DNA from: an uncultured Prevotella sp.
GTDB taxonomy: Bacteria; Bacteroidota; Bacteroidia; Bacteroidales; Bacteroidaceae
Direction of reading: 5' to 3'
DNA: 13,845 nt
NCBI GenBank assembly: GCA_905373605.1
Contig: CAJPTO010000063.1
Span: forward strand, 1 to 13,845
Below are positions 1-6,047 of this stretch, one piece after another; the first letter of the stretch is position 1; each line of letters opens with the position of its first letter. A model generated the notes under the pieces. That model made no database searches and was not told the origin of the DNA. It saw nothing but the letters and a program-made list of their open reading frames with translations. The position numbers and the translations under genes are program-made.

Positions 1-2013
1 CTGCGCAACACCATGATGTATGCCAAAATGCTCGAAGGGACGGTGCGCGGAACTGGCATTCACGCCTGCGGAACAATCATCTGCCGCGACGCTATAAGCG
101 ACTGGGTGCCTGTTTCTACGGCCGAAGACAAGGCAGACCCCGGGCATAAGTTGCTTTGCACGCAATACGACGGGCATGTTATCGAGGAAACAGGGCTCAT
201 CAAGATGGACTTCTTGGGCCTCAAGACGCTTTCCATACTGAAAGAGGCCGTGGAAAACGTACGCATATCTACGGGCAAAACCATCGACCTTGAGAAAATT
301 CCCATCGACGATGAGAAAACTTACCAGCTATATTGCGAAGGACGAACGATTGGGACGTTCCAATTCGAGTCGGCTGGCATGCAAAAATATCTGCGCGAGC
401 TGCAACCATCGGTGTTTGAAGACCTCATTGCCATGAATGCCCTTTATCGCCCGGGCCCTATGGATTACATCCCCGACTTCATTGCGCGCAAACGCGACCC
501 CTCAAAGGTGAAGTACGACATCCCTTGCATGGAGAAATATCTCAAGGACACGTATGGAATTACGGTGTATCAAGAGCAGGTGATGTTGCTTTCCAGACAG
601 TTGGCCAACTTCACTCGTGGGCAAAGCGACACGTTGAGAAAGGCTATGGGTAAGAAGCTTATCGCACAAATGGATAAGTTGGAAACGCTGTTCTACGAGG
701 GCGGAATGAAAAACGGGCATCCCAAAGAGGTGCTTAACAAGATTTGGGAAGACTGGAAGAAGTTCGCTTCGTATGCTTTCAATAAGAGTCATGCCACATG
801 CTACTCGTGGGTGGCTTTCCAAACGGCCTACTTCAAGGCGCATTATCCGGCCGAATATATGGCTGCGGTGATGAGCCGAAACCTTGCCAACATCGCCGAC
901 ATCACCAAGTTTATGGACGAATGCCGTGCAATGGGCATCAAGACGCTTGGCCCCGACGTGAACGAGTCGCGCCTGAAGTTCAGCGTTAACAAGAAGGGTG
1001 AGATACGTTTCGGGCTTGGTGCCATCAAGGGAATGGGCGACGCGGCGGCTCAAGCCATCATACAAGAGCGCGAAAAGAACGGGCCTTACGCCTCGGTGTT
1101 CGACCTTGTGCAGCGCGTTAACCTCAGTTCGGTGAACAAGAAGGCACTTGAAAGCTTGGCCCTTAGCGGCGGTTTCGACAGCTTCGGCATTGCTCGCGAA
1201 AGCTATTTCGGCGTTGATGCCAAGGGCGCTAGCTTCATCGACAACGTTACACGCTACGGGCAGCTCTTCCAAATGGAACAGCAACAGATGCAAAACTCGC
1301 TTTTCGGCGACAGCAATGCCGTGGAAGTGGCCACGCCTCCCGTGCCGCAAGCCGAGCGATGGAGCAGCATTGAACGCCTGAACAAGGAACGCGACCTGGT
1401 GGGCATCTACCTCTCGGCGCATCCGTTAGACGATTATAAGATTGTGTTGCAAGCCATGTGCAACACGGGTTGCATCGAACTGGAAGACAAAATGGCACTG
1501 ACACAAAAGGCAGAGGTGACATTGGCGGGCATGGTCACTGCATCGCGCTCGGCCATTACCAAGACGGGAAAACCCTGTGGCTTTGTTACCATCGAGGATT
1601 ACTCGGGTTCGGGCGAACTGGCTTTCTTCGGAGAGGAGTGGGGAAGATGGAACGGCATGTTCGAAGTGGGCAGAACGCTCTTCGTGAAATGCCGATTTAC
1701 GCAGAAATATCCCACCAGCGCGTTCGTAGACCTGCAGGTGGCAAGCATCGAATACTTGCAAACAACCTTCGACAAACGCGTGCAGAGCTTCACAATCAAG
1801 GTGGATAGCGCACACATCGACCAAACGGTGGTGAACGACATCGTGACAATGGTGAGCGACAGCCCTGGACAAACACAGCTTTTTTTCGAGATACACGACA
1901 CGGAAAGCAACAGCACGCTGCTGCTGAAGTCGAATATCCCACCGATAAGGGTGGGGCGAACGCTGCTGAATTACGTGGAAAGCGACCCGCACATGGACTA
2001 TCGGGTGAACTAA
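1..2013 (+). CDS. dnaE: DNA polymerase III subunit alpha, C-terminal part (5' truncated by window)
   Basis: Catalytic subunit of the replicative DNA polymerase. The frame is open from base 1, so the N-terminal PHP domain and the first two catalytic aspartates of the palm lie outside the window; about 670 residues are present. Residue numbers here count from base 1. The motif MDFLGLKTL supplies the third catalytic aspartate (D70, matching E. coli D555). The finger region follows, with the conserved blocks TFQFESAGMQKYL, ALYRPGPMDYIPDFIARK and YGITVYQEQVM. A helix-hairpin-helix is near residues 339-370 (LGAIKGMGDAAAQAI). QNSLF at 431-435 fits the internal beta-clamp-binding motif QxxLF. An OB fold spans about 505-570 (TLAGMVTASRS, FVTIEDYSGSGELAFF), followed by the C-terminal tail. 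The stop is TAA. No frameshift or missing key residue is seen. Identification as DnaE rather than PolC rests on this domain order and these motifs. Confidence 0.97.
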   Translation: MRNTMMYAKMLEGTVRGTGIHACGTIICRDAISDWVPVSTAEDKADPGHKLLCTQYDGHVIEETGLIKMDFLGLKTLSILKEAVENVRISTGKTIDLEKIPIDDEKTYQLYCEGRTIGTFQFESAGMQKYLRELQPSVFEDLIAMNALYRPGPMDYIPDFIARKRDPSKVKYDIPCMEKYLKDTYGITVYQEQVMLLSRQLANFTRGQSDTLRKAMGKKLIAQMDKLETLFYEGGMKNGHPKEVLNKIWEDWKKFASYAFNKSHATCYSWVAFQTAYFKAHYPAEYMAAVMSRNLANIADITKFMDECRAMGIKTLGPDVNESRLKFSVNKKGEIRFGLGAIKGMGDAAAQAIIQEREKNGPYASVFDLVQRVNLSSVNKKALESLALSGGFDSFGIARESYFGVDAKGASFIDNVTRYGQLFQMEQQQMQNSLFGDSNAVEVATPPVPQAERWSSIERLNKERDLVGIYLSAHPLDDYKIVLQAMCNTGCIELEDKMALTQKAEVTLAGMVTASRSAITKTGKPCGFVTIEDYSGSGELAFFGEEWGRWNGMFEVGRTLFVKCRFTQKYPTSAFVDLQVASIEYLQTTFDKRVQSFTIKVDSAHIDQTVVNDIVTMVSDSPGQTQLFFEIHDTESNSTLLLKSNIPPIRVGRTLLNYVESDPHMDYRVN

Positions 2014-2386
2014 CATGGCAGAATGGCATGCCACAGGTGTGCCTAGCTGGCAGTGTCGTGGCTGTATGTGGGCTGCGTGTTGGCTGCAAGTGCACTGCTG
2101 GTGGTGTGCTGTGTTGCGCTGTTTGCTTTTTCTCCCTATATATATAAGGTGTAAGGGGAGAGGTGTTTGGCTCACCAAGCCCGGACATGGATGCACAATA
2201 TGGCCTGTGGACAATAATTTTACAATGCTTCCGCCTTTGCATAGCCTAGCCCTTAGGCATTGTGCCGCTTCACAAGCAAACGGAAACGGCATCTAGCACT
2301 TTTTGTGGCACGGTGTTTGCATTGAGTTAATTGGACAAAACAAACCAAACATAGATTAGTAACAAATAAAAAAGGAATACATCATT
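2014..2386. other. Gap between dnaE and trxA without a credible gene
   Basis: This 373-base gap holds no protein I can support. A 93-codon frame starting two bases after the dnaE stop is very rich in Trp and Cys and looks like translated noncoding DNA. The first part (about 2035-2125) is strongly G/T-rich on the plus strand. TCTCCC (2131-2136) can pair with GGGAGA (2156-2161) around an AT-rich loop; it has no U-run after it, so a dnaE terminator function is doubtful. GCCTA (2244-2248) pairs with TAGGC (2254-2258). The trxA promoter should lie in the 3' part, but I found no convincing TAnnTTTG box. An A-rich leader with AAAGGAA (2371-2377) precedes the trxA start and may act as its ribosome binding site. 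Confidence 0.6.
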
Positions 2387-2701
2387 ATGGAAGTAAAGAT
2401 CACAACCGAAAACTTCGAGAGTTACAAGAATGGCGAATTGCCATTGGTAGTGGACCTGTGGGCTACTTGGTGCGGCCCATGCAAGATGGTTGGCCCCATC
2501 ATTTCAGAGTTGGCTAACGACTATGACGGCCGCATTGTCGTAGGAAAGTGCGACGTGGAAGAGAACAATGAGGTGGCAGCAGAGTTTGGGGTGCGCAGCA
2601 TCCCTACCATACTCTTCTTCAAAGGCGGACAACTCGTAGACAAGTTCGTTGGAGCAACGAGCAAAGAAACACTCGATGCCAAGTTCCAAGCCCTGCTGTA
2701 A
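2387..2701 (+). CDS. trxA: Thioredoxin
   Basis: Small cytoplasmic protein-disulfide reductase, normally recharged by thioredoxin reductase, which supplies electrons to ribonucleotide reductase, peroxiredoxins and others. At 104 residues it has the standard length for single-domain thioredoxins. The active site WCGPC is at residues 28-32 within the segment VVDLWATWCGPCKM. The buried aspartate equivalent to E. coli Asp26 is D23, and the cis-proline opposite the active site is P73 in RSIPT. The closing strand FFKGGQLVDKFVG is also present. One additional cysteine, C55 (GKCDVEE), lies outside the active site. The start codon follows an A-rich leader with AAAGGAA about ten bases upstream. There is no signal peptide, so it is cytoplasmic. 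The gene stands alone between dnaE and a strong terminator, so it is probably monocistronic or co-transcribed with dnaE. Confidence 0.97.
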   Translation: MEVKITTENFESYKNGELPLVVDLWATWCGPCKMVGPIISELANDYDGRIVVGKCDVEENNEVAAEFGVRSIPTILFFKGGQLVDKFVGATSKETLDAKFQALL

Positions 2702-2730
2702 CTCGGCCTTTAATGGTGGAAATAAAAACG

Positions 2731-2768
2731 AAGTGCAAGGCGCATGATGCGTGCCTTGCACTTTTTTT
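2731..2768 (+). terminator. Rho-independent terminator of trxA
   Basis: AAGTGCAAGGC (2731-2741) is the exact reverse complement of GCCTTGCACTT (2753-2763). The interior GCA/TGC pairs again around a short loop. A run of T follows directly. It sits 30 bases after the trxA stop, in the right orientation. Confidence 0.92.
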
Positions 2769-2885
2769 TGTGTCCCATCGCCGTTACCTTCAAATGCAAA
2801 TGCCTTTCCAAGTTGTTTCTTCGGCCGCTTGCTAAAATTCTCTAGCTGGCTTTTTCGCTTTATATTGCATTCCCTTTTGCAGCTT

Positions 2886-3055
2886 CGCACGCCATGTGCG
2901 CCTGCATCATCCACGTAACAATTACGCCAGTTCGGGTTAAGAACCAGTGATTATGCCAACCGCTTTGCGGTAGTTGAACCAATCCGCCCTCATTACGATA
3001 AATCAATGTGTATAAGGAGTTGCTCCTTATCCCAAACTGGTGTAACAATTGCTAC
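2886..3055. ncRNA. Candidate structured RNA locus next to the CRISPR-like array
   Basis: Five short perfect hairpins lie in a row: CGCAC/GTGCG (2886-2900), CGTAA/TTACG (2914-2926), GGTT/AACC (2935-2945), ACCGC/GCGGT (2959-2971) and ATAAGGAG/CTCCTTAT (3012-3030). They are followed by a segment complementary to the neighbouring repeat (3033-3055). This density is more than expected by chance for a segment of this size. On the minus strand the order is anti-repeat, then an 8-bp hairpin, then further hairpins, as in type II tracrRNAs. On the plus strand it is hairpins, anti-repeat, array, as in some type V loci. Neither strand shows a clear terminator or promoter, and the effector gene is absent, so an RNA gene is inference only. 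Bases 2769-2885 before it show nothing I can interpret. Confidence 0.28.
3033..3055. repeat. Anti-repeat-like sequence complementary to the first CRISPR-like repeat
   Basis: CAAACTGGTG (3033-3042) pairs with CATCAGTTTG inside the first repeat (3128-3137), nine Watson-Crick pairs plus one G-U. After one unpaired base, AACAATTGCTAC (3044-3055) pairs perfectly with GTAGCAATTGTT (3100-3111), which covers the first six bases of the repeat and six bases before it. Total: 22 pairs split by an asymmetric bulge of 1 versus 16 bases. A tracrRNA anti-repeat looks like this, but the pairing into the non-repeated flank also fits an ordinary inverted repeat. Confidence 0.5.
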
Positions 3056-3105
3056 AAATGGGCAATGCGGCGGCGTGTTTCCCAATGGCGATAGTAGGCG
3101 TAGCA

Positions 3106-3274
3106 ATTGTTGTCCATCCTAAACTTTCATCAGTTTGCAGCCTACAGTGTCGCCAATCTTCAAGTCGGGATATTGTTGTCCATCCCGAACTTTCATCAGT
3201 TTGCAGCCCACCAACACAAGAATGCACCCAAAGGTCGATTGTTGTCCATCCTGAACTTTCATCAGTTTGCAGCC
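3106..3274. CRISPR. CRISPR-like mini-array, three 37-bp repeats and two 29-bp spacers
   Basis: Repeats lie at 3106-3142, 3172-3208 and 3238-3274. Each begins ATTGTTGTCCATCC and ends AACTTTCATCAGTTTGCAGCC minus variable bases: only offsets 15 and 16 vary (TA, CG, TG). The spacers at 3143-3171 and 3209-3237 are each 29 bases and share no visible similarity. The period is therefore exactly 66 bases twice, typical of CRISPR geometry. After the third repeat come 26 bases and then ATTGTTG (3301-3307), possibly the stub of a degenerate fourth repeat. The reverse complement of the repeat does not match any Prevotella repeat I know. No cas gene is in the window, so this is an orphan array or the end of a locus elsewhere. 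Because 66 is divisible by three, both strands show spurious open frames with 22-residue repeats. A non-CRISPR interspersed repeat is possible. Confidence 0.66.
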
Positions 3275-3383
3275 CCTTGTTTCCTTTCATCATCCGCCCG
3301 ATTGTTGCATAACGTTATTCGCTTGCAAACAAATTTCGGGTGTTGCATGTGTGTGTGCAGCTCCTACTTAAAAAAAAACATTG

Positions 3384-3471
3384 GTGTCCGGCATATGGTG
3401 TACAGGTGTCTGGCATAAGGCAGACACGTGTACGGCATAAGGCAGACACGTGTACGGCATATGCCAGACAC
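3384..3471. repeat. Four tandem copies of a 22-bp partly palindromic unit
   Basis: Units lie head to tail at 3384-3405, 3406-3427, 3428-3449 and 3450-3471 with no spacer. The second unit has 7-bp inverted arms GTGTCTG and CAGACAC separated by 8 bases; the third has GTGTACG at its left end; the fourth contains the perfect inner palindrome GGCATATGCC. The first is the most diverged. A further partial look-alike (TGTCTGGCACATGG) is near 3516-3529. A run of nine A (3370-3378) lies just upstream. A period of 22 bases argues against coding. Function unknown; a protein-binding array or a replication-slippage repeat are both possible. Confidence 0.85.
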
Positions 3472-3758
3472 CCATTATCTGTTTGATTTAGGGTTGGTAT
3501 GTCTTCGTTGCAGGTTGTCTGGCACATGGCTTTGGGTGTTGTCTTTCTTCAAAATGGGTTTGGGATGCCTGATGAATAACGCCTGTTAGGGGTAAGAACG
3601 CGCTTCGTTATGCCTACAACTGCTGCGCGGAGTTTGGCGAAATGGCCGCTTGCAACGCCTTGTCATGGCTCAACTCATTTTGGGGTTTTATACCCAGCTG
3701 GTGTGTTCTTAGGGCCGTAAAGGTGGTGCAGGCGTGCTTTCGAGGGGTGGAACGAACA
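3472..3758. other. Noncoding stretch, nothing recognised
   Basis: Between the 22-bp repeats and the terminator of the susCD operon I see no credible open frame, RNA gene or promoter. ATAACG near 3577 and CGTTAT near 3606 can pair across about 25 bases, which is weak. Confidence 0.5.
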
Positions 3759-3760
3759 AC

Positions 3761-3810
3761 AAAAAACACGGAGCAGATGGCCGCAACCATCTTGCTCCGC
3801 GTTCTTTTTT
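3761..3810 (-). terminator. Hairpin terminator of the susC-susD operon, possibly bidirectional
   Basis: CGGAGCA-GATGG (3769-3780) pairs with CCATC-T-TGCTCCG (3787-3799), 12 pairs with one bulged base and a six-base loop. Read on the minus strand it is followed by six T (the A-run 3761-3766). Read on the plus strand it is followed by six T at 3805-3810. It is about 190 bases beyond the stop of the SusD-like gene, so the operon has a fairly long 3' untranslated region. Confidence 0.85.
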
Positions 3811-3829
3811 ATTGATGACTTATAGCAGG

Positions 3830-3940
3830 AGTTGAGAAATTAGGAAGTTAAGGAGTCAAGTTGTTCTGTGGTCATGCCCAAGGCATTGTTGCAACGTGGC
3901 AAATGTGTGATGCTCTTGTCAGCAGGTATGTTTCTCAACT
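3830..3940. repeat. Short inverted repeat in the 3' untranslated region of the SusD-like gene
   Basis: AGTTGAGAAA (3830-3839) is the exact reverse complement of TTTCTCAACT (3931-3940), with 91 bases between. Several AACT/AGTT-type motifs lie around it (3829-3865 and 3956-3965), giving a degenerate repetitive look. It may form a stem in the operon mRNA or be a decayed repeat element. Confidence 0.45.
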
Positions 3941-3989
3941 TGCTAACATGCCCGCTCCTCAACTCTTAATCAGTCTGCTCCCAATGCTT

Positions 3990-6005
3990 CTATTCCCTTG
4001 TTTCGTCGGCAATGGCATCCTGGTAGTTGGTAAACATCGGCGCGTTGGCATCATATCCATCGTAACCAAAGTTTTGTCGCAGGGCGGCATCCTTGTTAGC
4101 CTCGATGGCCGAGTGGGGAACAGGCCAGAAAAGATTGTGCTTGCTAATTTTGTATTCAAACATTTGACTGCCTTGCTGGCCTTTTCCATAGGGCTGATTG
4201 AAGAGGCTGTAGCGTGTGCAGCGGCGGAACCAGTAGCTACCTCCGTTAAGGTCGGTACCCGTTTGCTTGTCCCAGGTGTTGAGGTCGTAGGTGTTGCCCC
4301 ACTCGTCGGGCTGTCCGCTGCGCGCCAAGCACCAACTAACACGCACCATCTCGGCTTGGCGGAACTCTTCGAGGTAGAGTTCGCGTGCGCGTTCGTCCAT
4401 AATGTCGCCAATAGTAACGGTGGTGTACATCTTTTTTGCGTTTGCACGTTGTCGTATGGCGTTCACATCTTCGGCCGCCCCAGCGGTGTTGCCTTGGTAG
4501 AACCTGGCTTCGGCACGCAAAAGATACGTTTCGGCCAAGCGGAAAAGGTACATGTCGCCGTTGGAACCAGCGCCCCTAGCCCCGTTGAATTGATTTTCGC
4601 CCAGGTTCGCTTCTGCTGTTTCGTCCTTGATGTAGCAGGCATAGAGCGGTGTGGGATACCAAGAGCGGATGGTGTCCGAGCAAAGTATGTCGCCTTGATG
4701 TACAAGCACCTTGCCCGTTGAGTCGGCATAGTCTTCTGTGGCGTAGAGTTGGTAGTTGCGGCCGTAGCATGTTGAAGTGGGATTGTTGTATTTGAAGTCT
4801 TCCATCTCCATCCAGTTGCCCACTTCGCGGTTGTGTCTGAGGTCTTGCCAGTCGGTTTCGCCGTCGTAGTTCCATATTGTCTTGTTGTAATGGTGCGATG
4901 TGCGGTTAACGCCAATGCCGCGTCCGGCAACTCGAACCCAATCAAGTGTGTCGTTATAGGCCTTATCCTTGCGCGCGATGTTCTTGCCGGGGCCAGCAAG
5001 TCCGTGCGGATCGCGTATGATGCCGTTGCTCCAGTGGGCGAAGCAAGCGCGCATGACGTTGTAAGTGGCCCTATCCTTGTCGTTAGAGTTGACAATCATC
5101 ATGATTGTTTCCTTGTTTGCGGGGTCCGCGATGTTGGGTGTTCGGTGCAAATCCCACACAACGTTGCGCGTAACCTTCCATGTTTTCTCCTCACCCGATG
5201 GCTGCCAGGTGCCGAAAGGTGCAGTCATCAGCTTTAATCCGTGGTTGTTGATGAGTTCGGTGGCCATGTCTTCGGCCTTTTTGTATTCTCCCACGGCGAG
5301 ATAGCATTTCACGAGCAGGTGCATGCACGCTTCTTGGTTCACTTGCCCCACAAGTTGCATCTTGCTTTGCTGCGGAACGTGTTGCACGGCAAACTCCAAG
5401 TCGGCCACGAGCATTTGGAAGATGGCCTCTTTGCTGGTAGACTTGTAATTGAGTTTGGGAATGGAGATGAGTTTTGTTATCAGCGGTATGTCTCCAAACT
5501 GCAATGCGAGGTTGTAATAAGCGTATGCGCGGTGGAAAAATGCGCGGCCTTTGTATGCGTTTTGCACCTCGGGGCTTAGTCCTTTCACATTGTCTACGTA
5601 CGAAAGGATGGTGTTGGCATACTTCACCATGTTGAAGCCCTCGCTCCAGAAGCGTGAGAAGTAGTTGCCGTCGCCGCCTCCTCCCATGCCCGATGTGGGC
5701 GTTAGCTTGGTGGAGAAGTCGTCTTGAAATCCTCCGCCCATGTCTGTCTTGGCATAAAGGCCAATGTCGGACATGTAATAGTTGGAAAAAATGCCCACAT
5801 TGTTCCAGTTGTTGTCGATGCGGTAGGTCTTTAGTTGCTTGTCGCATTGGGCAAGTGCCGACCTAAGTCCGCTCTCTGTGGTGTAAGTGTTGCTGGGTTC
5901 GTAGAACGACAGGGGTTTTTGTTCGAGAAAAGCGTCGGTGCAAGCCGCCGAGAAGGCGACAGAAGCCAGCATCAATGCACTGTGAATGATATGTTTGGTG
6001 TTCAT
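3990..6005 (-). CDS. SusD-like (RagB/SusD family) outer-membrane glycan-binding lipoprotein
   Basis: Surface lipoprotein that acts as the hinged lid of a SusC/SusD transporter and helps to capture an oligosaccharide. The N-terminus is a lipoprotein signal peptide with the lipobox SAAC (19-22); Cys22 would be lipidated. The mature start CTDAFLEQKPLSFYEPS matches the C..FLE..P pattern of the family. The N-terminal TPR-like region includes AFFHRAYAYYNLALQFGDIPL and the region with EAIFQMLVADLEFAV and LLVKCYLAVGEYKKAE. Near the C-terminus are YLFRLAETYLLRAEARF, ARELYLEEFRQAEMVR and HNLFWPVPHSAIEAN, all typical of RagB/SusD. At 671 residues it is longer than many members, with a large middle segment (about 280-480) rich in Trp, Asp and Asn. 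It starts 42 bases after the SusC-like stop, in one operon. The ligand cannot be deduced. Confidence 0.95.
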   Translation of the reverse strand: MNTKHIIHSALMLASVAFSAACTDAFLEQKPLSFYEPSNTYTTESGLRSALAQCDKQLKTYRIDNNWNNVGIFSNYYMSDIGLYAKTDMGGGFQDDFSTKLTPTSGMGGGGDGNYFSRFWSEGFNMVKYANTILSYVDNVKGLSPEVQNAYKGRAFFHRAYAYYNLALQFGDIPLITKLISIPKLNYKSTSKEAIFQMLVADLEFAVQHVPQQSKMQLVGQVNQEACMHLLVKCYLAVGEYKKAEDMATELINNHGLKLMTAPFGTWQPSGEEKTWKVTRNVVWDLHRTPNIADPANKETIMMIVNSNDKDRATYNVMRACFAHWSNGIIRDPHGLAGPGKNIARKDKAYNDTLDWVRVAGRGIGVNRTSHHYNKTIWNYDGETDWQDLRHNREVGNWMEMEDFKYNNPTSTCYGRNYQLYATEDYADSTGKVLVHQGDILCSDTIRSWYPTPLYACYIKDETAEANLGENQFNGARGAGSNGDMYLFRLAETYLLRAEARFYQGNTAGAAEDVNAIRQRANAKKMYTTVTIGDIMDERARELYLEEFRQAEMVRVSWCLARSGQPDEWGNTYDLNTWDKQTGTDLNGGSYWFRRCTRYSLFNQPYGKGQQGSQMFEYKISKHNLFWPVPHSAIEANKDAALRQNFGYDGYDANAPMFTNYQDAIADETRE

Positions 6006-6047
6006 AACTGTCGGTTGTTATTGTTTAAGCTTTTGTTTTGCTCCCTG

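Noticed and set aside
2131..2161. TCTCCC/GGGAGA hairpin as a dnaE terminator.
   Set aside because: The stem is only six pairs with a 19-base loop and no T-run follows on either strand.
2015..2296. A 93-codon plus-strand frame starting just after the dnaE stop.
   Set aside because: Extreme Trp/Cys content from a G/T-rich noncoding tract, no recognisable domain, and no ribosome binding site.
3044..3111. The CAATTG cores at both ends of the 12-bp inverted repeat as a trivial palindrome match.
   Set aside because: CAATTG is self-complementary and accounts for six of the pairs, but the extra pairs at both sides plus the separate 10-pair block exceed what the palindrome alone gives, so I kept the anti-repeat as a finding.
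3106..3274. Assignment of the array to Cas13b (type VI-B) because of the 66-base period and a GTTGT-like start.
   Set aside because: Type VI-B repeats start with GTTG and end with CAAC in 36 bases; these repeats do not, and no Cas13b gene is present.
3049..3312. Open frames on both strands with a 22-residue repeated peptide (IVVHPELSSVCS on the plus strand).
   Set aside because: They are a by-product of the 66-base period of the CRISPR-like array, which is divisible by three; there is no ribosome binding site or family resemblance.
3315..3527. A 70-codon minus-strand frame over the 22-bp repeats.
   Set aside because: Cys-rich translation of tandem repeats whose unit length is not a multiple of three; nothing supports translation.
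3861..4721. A 286-codon plus-strand frame.
   Set aside because: It lies mostly antisense to the SusD-like gene, whose family motifs are unambiguous; the frame is a codon-bias shadow.
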